A program made the position numbers and the translations under genes. The notes under the pieces are model-generated. The model made no database searches and was not told the DNA's origin. It saw only the letters and a list, made by a program, of their open reading frames with translations. Below are positions 9,245 to 17,420 of a DNA stretch of 64,000 bases, in pieces. The first letter of the stretch is position 1, and every line of letters starts with the position of its first letter. The stretch is from positions 4,172,501 to 4,236,500 of the forward strand of contig NZ_CP066369.1 of assembly GCF_016406305.1 (NCBI RefSeq). The letters are read 5' to 3'. This stretch comes from Shewanella putrefaciens (lineage in GTDB: Bacteria > Pseudomonadota > Gammaproteobacteria > Enterobacterales > Shewanellaceae).

Positions 9245-9293
9245 TTATACGCTGCGCTCCTCAATCTTCACTTAGTCCTTGGCTCTACAAGCT

Positions 9294-9815
9294 TCAATCC
9301 CACTTGAGTAAAGGTAGCTGCCGTAAATTTTCCACATCGAAGGCCAATTTATACTTGCCAGTATCATCCAACAACTTAAGTTCTAAGTAACTGATGCCTA
9401 AGTCGTGATCTAATTTTGCATCGGTCAAAAAACCATTGTGATCCTTAGTCGCCATCGCAATAAGGCCTGAAAATGTTTGATGCTGAGCCGAAATAAATCG
9501 TGTGGCCTCGACTTCACTTAGCTCATCCACGGTCACTTTAGCCGCTTTTTGCTTCAATAACTTACCATCACTGGCACGGTATTCAAATCGAGTGATAGCG
9601 TTGGCTAGCGGATTAATTAACTCAAGCTTGTAGACTAACTCGCCCTCTTGCATTTCCATTTCAAACTCGGTGATCACCCCTTGAAAATCCTTTTCAACCT
9701 GCTGCATAACACTCAGCGGTGGCCGATAATCCCCACTGGCTAACATCGAATACAGGCTCTGGGCAGCGGATGCCACCCCAGATACCAAAATGAGTCCTAG
9801 CAACCATAGTCTCAT
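9294..9815 (-). CDS. Periplasmic PepSY-domain protein
   Basis: 173 residues with signal peptide 1-17 (cleavage after ASA). Two PepSY-like units follow, each with the alternating pattern of a strand (VYKLELINP, YLELKLLDDTGKYKLAFDVE) after a short helix. PepSY modules are found as protease inhibitors and as periplasmic partners of sensors. Its place as first gene of a regulator/kinase operon suggests it modulates the kinase sensor domain; this is inference. The ATG is preceded by GGAGGAGCC. A second PepSY protein is found in the cytochrome operon near 46.2 kb, again next to an OmpR-type pair. Confidence 0.75.
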   Translation of the reverse strand: MRLWLLGLILVSGVASAAQSLYSMLASGDYRPPLSVMQQVEKDFQGVITEFEMEMQEGELVYKLELINPLANAITRFEYRASDGKLLKQKAAKVTVDELSEVEATRFISAQHQTFSGLIAMATKDHNGFLTDAKLDHDLGISYLELKLLDDTGKYKLAFDVENLRQLPLLKWD

Positions 9816-9991
9816 GGCTCCTCCATATAAATCAGCTATGTTTGTATCTTATGAGACAATCAATTAGATGTCGATGTAACCTATTGTCCCTGTGCGCGAT
9901 TCCAAACCAAACACTCAATCGTTTTGTCGCCAATGTGTTAAGTCTACCTAATACCAACTGAAACACCGATGGAAACAAGATTAAGCTTTGA

Positions 9992-11104
9992 TCATCTGGG
10001 GGATTCTAAAATATGGATTTGTTCGGATTTGAGGGCAACAGTGGTCTGCATCCCCTTTTTCAGGGTCAGTTTTTGGGCGAGGTGCAGCGAGACTTCAGTG
10101 TTAAGTTGTAACTGAGTGCCAGTAACATAACAGATGAGTCGTACCGATTCTCCCATCACGAGAAGAGAATCGATGGTGATATCTAACTTATTAAAACTAC
10201 GGCATAAACGGCCATTAGAAATCGAATTAAATCGTATACCTTGATTGGGGATCACCCAACGAACCTGAGATCCTACGGGGCGACCTTTGCCATAGTCACA
10301 GGCGATCAACTGCTCGCCAAACTTAAGCCAAGTGAGGTCCTTTGTGCTGTCTTGAAACACCACTTCGCCATCGAAAATATTCCTCAGCCCCATCTGCCGT
10401 GCCACGGCCTCATTACGTGGGCGCGATAACACCTCAAAGGGTGCACCCTGCTGTAACATCTGCCCTTGGCTGATCAACATCATAGTATCCGCCAGTAATA
10501 GGGCCTCATTTAAATCGTGGGTGACCATAATCACGGGGCAGAGTAACTGCTCTTTAAGGCGAGCCAACTCGAGGTATAAACGCTCACGGGTTTCCCTATC
10601 TACCGCGGAAAATGGCTCATCCAACAGTAAAACAGACGGTTCGCGGGCCAACGCCCTCGCCAGTGCAACCCGTTGGCGCTGACCGCCCGATAAATGCGCC
10701 GGCAACCTATCGGGTAATCCATGCAAATTCACTCGCTCTAACCAATCCTTAGCCCGCGCAACCCGCTCAGACTTAGGAATATGATCGAGCCCAGCGACCA
10801 CATTTTCTAGGGCAGTCAGATTGGGGAATAGCCCAAAATGCTGCGGCATGTAACCTATATGGCGCTGCTGCGGCGTTAAAGCGATTCCCGACTGAGCTTC
10901 AAACCAAGGTGTATCCCCAAATACTATGCGGCCCGCATCCGGATGGTTTAGCCCGGCGATCATCCTCAGCAACGTAGTTTTTCCGCCACCAGAAGGCCCC
11001 ACGACGGCAAGCACCTCCCCCGCCTTGCAGCAAAAATCGGCATTGAGTTTTATGTGGTTATCGTTTTTGATCTGGCAATGCAGATCAGCGATGATTTGTG
11101 CCAC
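9992..11104 (-). CDS. modC: Molybdate ABC transporter ATPase
   Basis: ATPase of the ModABC molybdate importer. Walker A GPSGGGKTT near residue 37, signature LSGGQRQRVALARAL, Walker B VLLLDEPFSAVD and the H-loop THD are all intact. The 130-residue C-terminal part carries a Mop/TOBE-like oxyanion-sensing region. Length 370 compares with 352 in E. coli ModC. Its start lies inside the end of modB (20-base overlap), so translation is coupled. Last gene of the moa-mod locus. Confidence 0.93.
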   Translation of the reverse strand: MAQIIADLHCQIKNDNHIKLNADFCCKAGEVLAVVGPSGGGKTTLLRMIAGLNHPDAGRIVFGDTPWFEAQSGIALTPQQRHIGYMPQHFGLFPNLTALENVVAGLDHIPKSERVARAKDWLERVNLHGLPDRLPAHLSGGQRQRVALARALAREPSVLLLDEPFSAVDRETRERLYLELARLKEQLLCPVIMVTHDLNEALLLADTMMLISQGQMLQQGAPFEVLSRPRNEAVARQMGLRNIFDGEVVFQDSTKDLTWLKFGEQLIACDYGKGRPVGSQVRWVIPNQGIRFNSISNGRLCRSFNKLDITIDSLLVMGESVRLICYVTGTQLQLNTEVSLHLAQKLTLKKGMQTTVALKSEQIHILESPR

Positions 11105-11768
11105 GCTGACCTCCTAAACGTCGGGACAAACTGGTCGTCAATGCCAAGGCTGTAACGGCAAACAATAATAATACTAATGACATAGTCCCAGCGGCATTAA
11201 AATCAAATGACTGCACACTGTCATAAATTGCAATTGAAATCGTCTTAGTCTCACCCGCAATATTGCCGCCCATCATCAGTACTACGCCAAATTCCCCAAG
11301 CACATGGGAGAAGCACAAGACTAGCGCGGTCAACACGCCCGGCCACACCATAGGCAATTCAATTTTAAGCAGAATTTTAATTCGACTCATGCCACAACAT
11401 GCGGCAGCGTCACGAACATCGTGGGGGACAGTTTCAAAGGCTCGCTGAATAGGCTGCACCGCAAAGGGGATATTGACTAAAACGGAGGCGATAACCAGCC
11501 CGGAAAAGTGAAACACAAGTTGCTGACCAATGACTTGCTCAATCCATTGGCCAAGCCAACTCTGGCTACCCAGCCCCACCAGCAGGTAATAACCAATCAC
11601 GGTCGGCGGTAACACTAAGGGCACCATAATCAGCGCCTCGACCCAAGACTTACCGACAAACTGACGATAGGCCAAGGCTCGCCCGGCGAGAATGGCTAAG
11701 GGGATCAGCACTAACACCGTAATCCCACTCAGCTTGACCGATAACCAGAGTGCCTGCCAATCCATCAT
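11085..11768 (-). CDS. modB: Molybdate ABC transporter permease
   Basis: Inner-membrane channel subunit of the molybdate importer, 227 residues with five to six hydrophobic helices. The coupling EAA-type loop is visible as DAAACCGMSRIKILLKIELPMVWPG, split here only for naming, and includes a notable CC pair. Its ATG overlaps the modA stop by four bases and its own end overlaps modC, the tight spacing of a single translation unit. Confidence 0.93.
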   Translation of the reverse strand: MMDWQALWLSVKLSGITVLVLIPLAILAGRALAYRQFVGKSWVEALIMVPLVLPPTVIGYYLLVGLGSQSWLGQWIEQVIGQQLVFHFSGLVIASVLVNIPFAVQPIQRAFETVPHDVRDAAACCGMSRIKILLKIELPMVWPGVLTALVLCFSHVLGEFGVVLMMGGNIAGETKTISIAIYDSVQSFDFNAAGTMSLVLLLFAVTALALTTSLSRRLGGQRGTNHR

Positions 11769-12568
11769 GGTTGCTCTGGCAGTGAAAAACCATAATCGGC
11801 CAAAATATGGCGAGCATTATCTGTTTGTAAATAGTCATAGAAACGCTCGGCGGTGTCACCCGCACTCACCATTAACACCATACGCTGAAACAATGGGCTG
11901 TGCATTGTGGCTGGCACTATCGCGTATCGGCTATGGCTCGCAAACTGAGGAGACATAGCTAAAGACAGCGCAATAATCCCGCCCTGGGTTGAACCGCTGA
12001 TCGCAAACTGACCCGCTTGGGACACGTTTTCCCCGAGGATCAGTTTAGGCTGAATCGCATCCCACAACTGCACTGACTGCAACGCTTCCTTCGCTCTCTC
12101 ACCATAGGGAGCATGGTCAGGATTGGCGATGGCAAAACGGCTGATTTCCCCAGCCATAAGTGCTTGTGCTAATCCCTTTAACTCAGGGTCAAGCGATAGA
12201 CTACTCGCCTTAGGTGCAACAATGGCGAGTTGCCCTTGGGCGTAAAGCACGCCAGCATCACGGGCGACACCCGCTTTATGTAGCTGCTGAATATATTTTT
12301 CATCCGCGGATAAAAACAATTCATAGGGGGCACCATTTTGGATTTGCGTGGCAAAGTTGCCCGATGACCCATAGGAAATTTTTACTTTTAGCCCAGTATC
12401 ATGGGTAAATTTTTGGCTAATGTCATCTAAGGCAAAACGCAAATCCGAGGCGGCGGCAATGGCAGGAACAGCGGACTTCTCCGCCGCGCGACTGGACAAT
12501 GGCAGGACAGCTAAGCAAAACAGTACTGCAAAACCAAAGGTATGGAAAAAACGGGTCAAACTCGACAT
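11765..12568 (-). CDS. modA: Molybdate-binding periplasmic protein
   Basis: Periplasmic receptor that delivers molybdate or tungstate to ModBC. Signal peptide residues 1-28 (cleavage after SRA), then AAASDLRFALDDI and YGSSGNFATQIQNGAPYELF, the segments that hold the oxyanion-binding Ser residues in ModA. 267 residues is usual. The gene is 235 bases downstream of moaE on the same strand; the spacer holds a large folded element rather than a simple promoter. In E. coli this operon is repressed by ModE; I did not find a clear ModE dyad here. Confidence 0.93.
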   Translation of the reverse strand: MSSLTRFFHTFGFAVLFCLAVLPLSSRAAEKSAVPAIAAASDLRFALDDISQKFTHDTGLKVKISYGSSGNFATQIQNGAPYELFLSADEKYIQQLHKAGVARDAGVLYAQGQLAIVAPKASSLSLDPELKGLAQALMAGEISRFAIANPDHAPYGERAKEALQSVQLWDAIQPKLILGENVSQAGQFAISGSTQGGIIALSLAMSPQFASHSRYAIVPATMHSPLFQRMVLMVSAGDTAERFYDYLQTDNARHILADYGFSLPEQP

Positions 12569-12638
12569 TGGGTCACCTTAGTGCAATATTCGCGCGGTTT
12601 GTGAACTGGCTAGTTGCTACTACGAGTATCGTTATCGC

Positions 12639-12773
12639 ACGGCTAAATGGCCGTTTTGAATCGTAAGTCACTTCATAGTGACAAGCACGGTATCGGCAAG
12701 CCGGCACTCTGCGCCATGAATGGCGCGGTGGAACCCTCAGGGAAGAGTTAATGGCGTGCCTGCGTGCGATACC
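12639..12773 (-). other. Large folded intergenic element between moaE and modA
   Basis: Nested inverted repeats: outer GGTATCG (12689-12695) with CGATACC (12767-12773); inside it GGCAC (12703-12707) with GTGCC (12756-12760); and a central perfect hairpin GCGCCAT/ATGGCGC (12711-12726). Two further hairpins lie nearer modA: GTCACT/AGTGAC (12667-12682) and ACGGC/GCCGT (12639-12654). The fold could be a leader RNA of modABC, a processing or attenuation site, or a copy of a dispersed palindromic element; I favour the last because the GCGCCAT-type hairpin seems typical of repeated intergenic elements in Shewanella, but this is recollection. It shows no similarity to the moaA leader. Confidence 0.55.
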
Positions 12774-12803
12774 CTGCGATGTAGCATAATTAAGAACAGT
12801 TAT

Positions 12804-13271
12804 TTAGCCTTTGTGTTGCCACAACTTAGCCGCCTGTTCATCGGCATCCTTTGCTTCAACCCAATTTTTACCTTGCTCACCCGCTTCTAGTTTCCAGAAT
12901 GGCGCCTTGGTTTTTAAAAAGTCGATTAAAAACTCACAGGCGGCAAAGGCGGCTTTGCGATGGGCGCTCGTCACCCCAATAAACACAATTTGCTCACCCA
13001 GGGCCATAGTGCCGACACGGTGGATGACAGTGACTTTGTTAAGCGGCCAGCGGCTACGCGCCTCGGTGACGATTTGCTCCAGCACAGCTTCGGTCATGCC
13101 GGGATAATGCTCTAGGGTGAGATCGGTGACTGTGGCACCATCGTTAAAATCACGCACTTTGCCAACAAAGGTCACGACGGCACCATCGCTATCGTCTTGG
13201 GCTAACTGGCGATATTCGTCAGAAACACTAAAATCGACCTCTTGCACTCGAACTGCGGGTAACAGACGCAT
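12804..13271 (-). CDS. moaE: Molybdopterin synthase catalytic subunit
   Basis: Large subunit of molybdopterin synthase; with thiocarboxylated MoaD it puts the dithiolene sulfurs on precursor Z. I take the ATG at 13271, which follows the moaD TGA by one base, giving 155 residues (family about 150); the longer open frame back to 13331 overlaps moaD and is less likely. Conserved features are the HRVG motif, the AHRKAAFAACEFLID helix and the KTKAPFWKLE segment with the catalytic lysines. Fourth gene of moaA-moaC-moaD-moaE. Confidence 0.93.
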   Translation of the reverse strand: MRLLPAVRVQEVDFSVSDEYRQLAQDDSDGAVVTFVGKVRDFNDGATVTDLTLEHYPGMTEAVLEQIVTEARSRWPLNKVTVIHRVGTMALGEQIVFIGVTSAHRKAAFAACEFLIDFLKTKAPFWKLEAGEQGKNWVEAKDADEQAAKLWQHKG

Positions 13272-13272
13272 A

Positions 13273-13524
13273 TCAACCCCCTGTAACGGGTGGGAAAAAG
13301 GCCACTTCATCACCGTCTTTAACGGGCGCATCCCATTGGCTAATGGTTTGGTTGACCGCGACCAGCAACTTATCTGAGGTTAATACCTTGGCCCATTTTT
13401 CATCGGTTGCCGCTAGCGCAGCGCGTAATGTTTCGGCGGTTTGCATCTGCTCATTAGCCTCAATGCTTAACTTGGCCGTGCCCAACAACTCTCGAACTTG
13501 GGCAAAAAACAACACGTTAATCAT
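13273..13524 (-). CDS. moaD: Molybdopterin synthase sulfur carrier subunit
   Basis: Ubiquitin-fold sulfur carrier, 83 residues, ending in the required Gly-Gly (FFPPVTGG), whose terminal carboxylate is adenylated and thiolated. N-terminus MINVLFFAQVRELLG is typical. It sits 23 bases downstream of moaC and is almost contiguous with moaE, so MoaD and MoaE are made together. Confidence 0.93.
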   Translation of the reverse strand: MINVLFFAQVRELLGTAKLSIEANEQMQTAETLRAALAATDEKWAKVLTSDKLLVAVNQTISQWDAPVKDGDEVAFFPPVTGG

Positions 13525-13547
13525 AATCTTCCCTCGTTTTTGATCCG

Positions 13548-14024
13548 CTAAACCTTAAAATGCCCAGACTTACCGCCGCGCTTTTCCAACAGGCGAACCT
13601 GGGAAATCACCATATCTTTTTGCACGGCTTTGCACATATCGTAAATAGTAAGTGCCGCCACTGAGGCCGCAGTGAGGGCCTCCATTTCAACCCCGGTTTT
13701 GCCGGATAATTTACATAAGCTAGTGATCCGCACGCGGTTATGTTCGGGCTGCGCCTCTAAATCGACCTCGACCTTAGTCAACATCAGTGGATGGCATAAA
13801 GGGATCAGATCTGAGGTCTTTTTCGCCGCTTGAATTCCCGCGATCCGCGCGGTCGCAAACACATCACCCTTGTGGTGGCTACCACTCATGATCATCTCGA
13901 GTGTCGTGCTCGCCATCTCGATAAAAGCTTCAGCGTGGGCTTCACGCTCGGTGACGGCCTTTTCGGTCACATCGACCATATGGGCGTTGCCATCGGCATT
14001 GATATGGGTAAATACATTGCTCAT
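13548..14024 (-). CDS. moaC: Cyclic pyranopterin monophosphate synthase
   Basis: With MoaA converts GTP to cyclic pyranopterin monophosphate, the first step of molybdenum cofactor synthesis. 158 residues, as usual. Family signatures visible: FTHINADGNAHMVDV at the start, LIPLCHPLMLTKVEVD, GVEMEALTAASVAALTIYDMCKA and the C-terminal KRGGKSGHF. It follows moaA by 97 bases. No moaB lies between, unlike E. coli moaABCDE; MoaB or Mog must be supplied from elsewhere. Confidence 0.95.
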   Translation of the reverse strand: MSNVFTHINADGNAHMVDVTEKAVTEREAHAEAFIEMASTTLEMIMSGSHHKGDVFATARIAGIQAAKKTSDLIPLCHPLMLTKVEVDLEAQPEHNRVRITSLCKLSGKTGVEMEALTAASVAALTIYDMCKAVQKDMVISQVRLLEKRGGKSGHFKV

Positions 14025-14121
14025 TAAAGCGTTCCTTTAAAATGAAGCCTAATCAAGGCACGGGGAAAGGGGCAACTAGCAGTGCTCAAGCCAACATTAT
14101 TGCTAAGGCGGGCAAATCCGC

Positions 14122-15102
14122 CTAGCCACCAATAGAGGCAAGATGTTGGGTCACCCCAGTAATGCCTTGGTGCAGATAATGGGTTTCTTTCTTCTGGGCT
14201 AACTGACCGTGTAAGCGCTCAATTAATTCCGCTTGTTGATCAGGATGTTGCAGTAGATCACGCAAATCGACACCGGACTCGGTAAAGAGGCATAAATGCA
14301 ATTTGCCCTTTGCCGATACACGCAAACGATTACAGGTAGCACAGAAATTATTGGCATAGGGCATGATCAAACCAATGCGGCCCTTATAATCACTGTGGCT
14401 GAAATTTTGGGCAGGACCATCGGAGGCGCTTGGGGCATCGAATTGCCAACCGTCCGCCAATAACTGCGCCTTGATATCGGCACCCGCTAGATGGTGGGCC
14501 TGAAAATACTCGCGGCCTAAACCTGTCTCCATCAATTCAATAAACCGCAGGTCGATTGGCGTGTGTTTAATCCAATGTAAAAAGCGCGGCAAATCTTTAT
14601 CGTTTAAACCTTTAAGCAGTACTGCATTGATTTTTACCCGCTCAAAACCCGCCGACAATGCGGCATCAATGCCCCGCATCACTTCATCAAACTTGTTCTC
14701 ACCGGTGATTTGATAAAACATCTTAGGATCTAAGCTATCCACCGAGACATTGATACGTCGTAACCCGGCATCAAACCACTCTTTGGCATGTTTTTCGAGT
14801 CTATAGCCGTTGGTGGTCGTCGCAATGGTATGAATGAGCGGATTATCAGCGACGACACGAATAATGTCGGTAAAGTCTTTGCGCAGCGTAGGCTCGCCAC
14901 CGGTAATGCGGATTTTTTGGGTGCCCACTTGGCTAAATGCGGAAACTAAGTTTTCTATCTCATTGAGAGATAAGAAGTGTGGCTTACCATTGGGGTGGTA
15001 ACCATCGGGGAGGCAATAGCTACATTTAAAGTTGCAGACGTCAGTAACCGACATCCGTAAATAGTGAAATTTTCGACCAAAGCTGTCTTGTAATTGAGAC
15101 AT
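14122..15102 (-). CDS. moaA: GTP 3',8-cyclase (radical SAM)
   Basis: Radical-SAM enzyme that starts molybdenum cofactor synthesis from GTP. The N-terminal cluster motif CNFKCSYC binds the SAM-cleaving 4Fe-4S cluster, and a second set CATC...C (in NNFCATCNRLRVSAKG and the following HLCL) binds the substrate-side cluster. The protein ends in the essential Gly-Gly. I choose ATG 15102 because GGAAAGGTG lies just upstream and 326 residues fits the family; the frame is open 28 codons further but into the folded leader. First gene of the operon. Confidence 0.95.
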   Translation of the reverse strand: MSQLQDSFGRKFHYLRMSVTDVCNFKCSYCLPDGYHPNGKPHFLSLNEIENLVSAFSQVGTQKIRITGGEPTLRKDFTDIIRVVADNPLIHTIATTTNGYRLEKHAKEWFDAGLRRINVSVDSLDPKMFYQITGENKFDEVMRGIDAALSAGFERVKINAVLLKGLNDKDLPRFLHWIKHTPIDLRFIELMETGLGREYFQAHHLAGADIKAQLLADGWQFDAPSASDGPAQNFSHSDYKGRIGLIMPYANNFCATCNRLRVSAKGKLHLCLFTESGVDLRDLLQHPDQQAELIERLHGQLAQKKETHYLHQGITGVTQHLASIGG

Positions 15103-15109
15103 GATCACC

Positions 15110-15230
15110 TTTCCAAGTGTGGGAGGTGAGAGCATTTCTTTACTCACCCCGGTGGCATTATTACCACGGCTACACCGCCATATCAATTGACTTAGGCCGG
15201 CAAGCTCGGAGAACCGTCAGCCGTGATTAT
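15110..15230 (-). promoter_or_regulatory. Structured moaA leader, candidate Moco riboswitch
   Basis: On the transcribed strand a closing helix pairs CACGGCT (from 15219-15225) with AGCCGTG (from 15165-15171), seven perfect pairs around about 47 bases with the stretch CTGACGGTTCTCCGAGC. Just downstream come a GTGG/CCAC hairpin and a GTGAG/CTCAC hairpin, the latter within 35 bases of the moaA start, where it could affect ribosome access. The Moco RNA motif is known upstream of moaA in E. coli and relatives, and the position and general layout fit. I cannot align it to the covariance model. A TATAAT directly before the helix is discussed under findings. Confidence 0.6.
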
Positions 15231-15471
15231 AGGCCGAAAGTTGTCCCTAGCTATACCCCTAAACAGGTATTTATTAGCCGAGTTCCCCTTGGCGTGAATA
15301 ATCTGTGACAGTGCTCACCCAAAGTTTTGTATTCATTTAGACTAAACAGTAGGTTTATCCACTGTGCCCTTGGCCTATTTTCAGGTAAGGTGGGTATTAG
15401 CAATAAAACGCCCGTTTACAAACTACAACACCCGATAAAAATCGGGGAAACGCGAAGGAAGAGGTGAACTG

Positions 15472-17121
15472 ATGGAACGCGAATCAATGGAATTCGATGT
15501 TGTTATCGTCGGTGCAGGGCCTGCTGGCTTGGCTACTGCGTGTCGATTAATGCAAATATCACAGGATTCAGGTAAAGAAATCACTGTCTGTGTGGTAGAA
15601 AAAGGCTCCGAAGTGGGCGCGCATATTCTATCGGGCGCAGTCTTCGAACCTAAGGTGCTAGATGAACTATTCAGCGACTGGCGTGAAAAAGATGCCCCAG
15701 TGAAAACCGCTGTCACCCAGGATGAAATCTACCTGCTCAGCTCCGCCACAGAAGGCCGAGCCATGCCGAATGCCCTTGTGCCAAAAACCATGCACAACGA
15801 AGGCAATTACATTATCAGCGTTGGCAATTTGTCCCGTTGGCTTGCTAATCGCGCCGAAGAACTGGGTGTCGAAATTTTCCCCGGCTTTGCCGCGAGCGAA
15901 CTGCTATTTAACGACGATAATAGCGTTAAAGGCATCTTAATTGGCGATATGGGCGTCGGCGCCGATGGTGAGCCTAAGGACAGTTACATGCCTGGCATGG
16001 AACTGCACGCTAAATATACCGTATTTTCCGAGGGTTGCCGTGGCCACTTAGGCAAACAACTTATTCAAAAATATCATCTAGATAACGGTAAAACCCCGCA
16101 ACATTACGGTCTTGGCTTCAAAGAAATTTGGAAAGTCCCCGCCGAGCAGCACGAGCAAGGCAAAGTCGTGCATACCGGTGGTTGGCCGTTAACCGATGGC
16201 GCCTCCGGCGGTGGTTTCCTCTACCATATGGAAGACAACCAAATTGCGGTCGGGCTGATTATTGATTTGAATTATAAAAATCCACACTTAAGCCCCTTCG
16301 ATGAATTCCAGCGCTATAAAACCCACCCTGTGATCGCGAAATATCTGACCGGTGGAGAGCGTTTAAGCTATGGCGCCCGCGCTATTACTAAGGGCGGCTT
16401 AAACTCATTACCTAAAATGAGTTTCCCCGGCGGTCTTATCATAGGTTGCAATGCGGGCACCTTAAACTTCGCCAAAATCAAAGGCACCCACACTGCGATG
16501 AAGAGCGGTATCGTTGCAGCAGAAACCTTAGGTAAAGCCATGATGGCAGGGGTTGAAGGCGGTAAAGATCTCGACTGTTACCAAACCCACCTTGAAGAAA
16601 GCTGGCTATACGAAGAATTGCATAAATCCCGCAACTTTGGCCCCGCAATGCACAAGTTCGGCACTTTCCTCGGTGGCGCCTTCAACTACATAGATCAAAA
16701 CTGGTTTGGGGGTAAGTTCCCTATCACATTACGTGATGAACACCCAGATTACGCGCAGATGGCGCCGGTGAGTGCATACAGCAAGATTGATTATCCTAAA
16801 CCCGATGGCAAGTTAAGCTTTGACAAACTGTCTTCAGTCTATCTGTCGAGCACTTTCCATGAGGAAGATCAGCCCTGCCATTTGCGCCTCAAAGACAACA
16901 GCATTCCACTGGGCATAAACCTGACTCAGTTTAATGAGCCGGCACAGCGCTACTGCCCAGCCGGCGTGTATGAGATCGTCGAAGAAGCGGGCCAACCTAA
17001 ATTTGTGATCAATGCGCAAAACTGCATTCACTGCAAAACCTGCGACATTAAAGATCCGAGCCAAAACATCACTTGGGTTACCCCCGAGGGCGGCGGCGGA
17101 CCAAACTATCCCAATATGTAA
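15472..17121 (+). CDS. Electron-transfer flavoprotein-ubiquinone oxidoreductase
   Basis: Inner-membrane-associated flavoprotein passing electrons from ETF (fatty-acid and amino-acid oxidation) to ubiquinone. The FAD-binding motif VVIVGAGPAGLA is at residues 9-20; the middle holds the quinone-binding and membrane-surface part; and the C-terminus carries one 4Fe-4S ferredoxin cluster in CIHCKTCDI and the earlier CP of RYCPAGVY. It ends with EGGGGPNYPNM, typical of the family; length 549 is normal. AGGAAGAGG precedes the ATG. It is divergent from moaA across 369 bases and ends with its own terminator. Confidence 0.95.
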   Translation: MERESMEFDVVIVGAGPAGLATACRLMQISQDSGKEITVCVVEKGSEVGAHILSGAVFEPKVLDELFSDWREKDAPVKTAVTQDEIYLLSSATEGRAMPNALVPKTMHNEGNYIISVGNLSRWLANRAEELGVEIFPGFAASELLFNDDNSVKGILIGDMGVGADGEPKDSYMPGMELHAKYTVFSEGCRGHLGKQLIQKYHLDNGKTPQHYGLGFKEIWKVPAEQHEQGKVVHTGGWPLTDGASGGGFLYHMEDNQIAVGLIIDLNYKNPHLSPFDEFQRYKTHPVIAKYLTGGERLSYGARAITKGGLNSLPKMSFPGGLIIGCNAGTLNFAKIKGTHTAMKSGIVAAETLGKAMMAGVEGGKDLDCYQTHLEESWLYEELHKSRNFGPAMHKFGTFLGGAFNYIDQNWFGGKFPITLRDEHPDYAQMAPVSAYSKIDYPKPDGKLSFDKLSSVYLSSTFHEEDQPCHLRLKDNSIPLGINLTQFNEPAQRYCPAGVYEIVEEAGQPKFVINAQNCIHCKTCDIKDPSQNITWVTPEGGGGPNYPNM

Positions 17122-17125
17122 TCAA

Positions 17126-17155
17126 CAAGGCGCTCAAATGAGCGCCTTACTTTTG
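17126..17155 (+). terminator. Terminator after ETF-QO gene
   Basis: Stem AAGGCGCTC / GAGCGCCTT with loop AAAT, followed by ACTTTTGCTT, starting six bases after the stop. Confidence 0.85.
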
Positions 17156-17328
17156 CTTGCTTAAAAGACACGTTTTGGTCACAATTGCGCCATAAAAATC
17201 ACATGCGTTCAATCAGCAACTCATTTCCATCTATACTCTACATAATTAGATCTACCGCAAGACCAACAGGTTAGGCCAAATAAATATCTTGATACGCTGT
17301 TTTATTCGGCAATCGACCTAGACTAAGG

Positions 17329-17355
17329 TCAACTTTTAACATTCCTGTCCGATAA
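17329..17355 (+). promoter_or_regulatory. Sigma-28 (FliA)-like promoter for chemoreceptor
   Basis: TCAACTTT, then exactly 11 bases, then TCCGATAA. The FliA consensus is TAAAGTTT-N11-GCCGATAA, so the match is 6/8 and 7/8 at the correct spacing. It lies 66 bases upstream of the methyl-accepting chemotaxis gene, a class normally read by the flagellar sigma factor. Confidence 0.6.
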
Positions 17356-17420
17356 CCACTATTGTACAAGAGTGCGTCGACCGATATTTCCAAACGTCCA
17401 ACACAGGCATATTGATATTT

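Noticed and set aside
12639..12773. Second Moco riboswitch before modA
   Set aside because: Shares no helix or conserved segment with the moaA leader; a dispersed folded repeat fits better.
15103..15186. Longer MoaA with 28 extra residues
   Set aside because: It would translate the folded leader and lacks a ribosome site, while ATG 15102 has a strong one.
17122..17420. Cyclic di-GMP riboswitch before the chemoreceptor
   Set aside because: The GEMM signature segments are absent; a sigma-28-like promoter explains the region.
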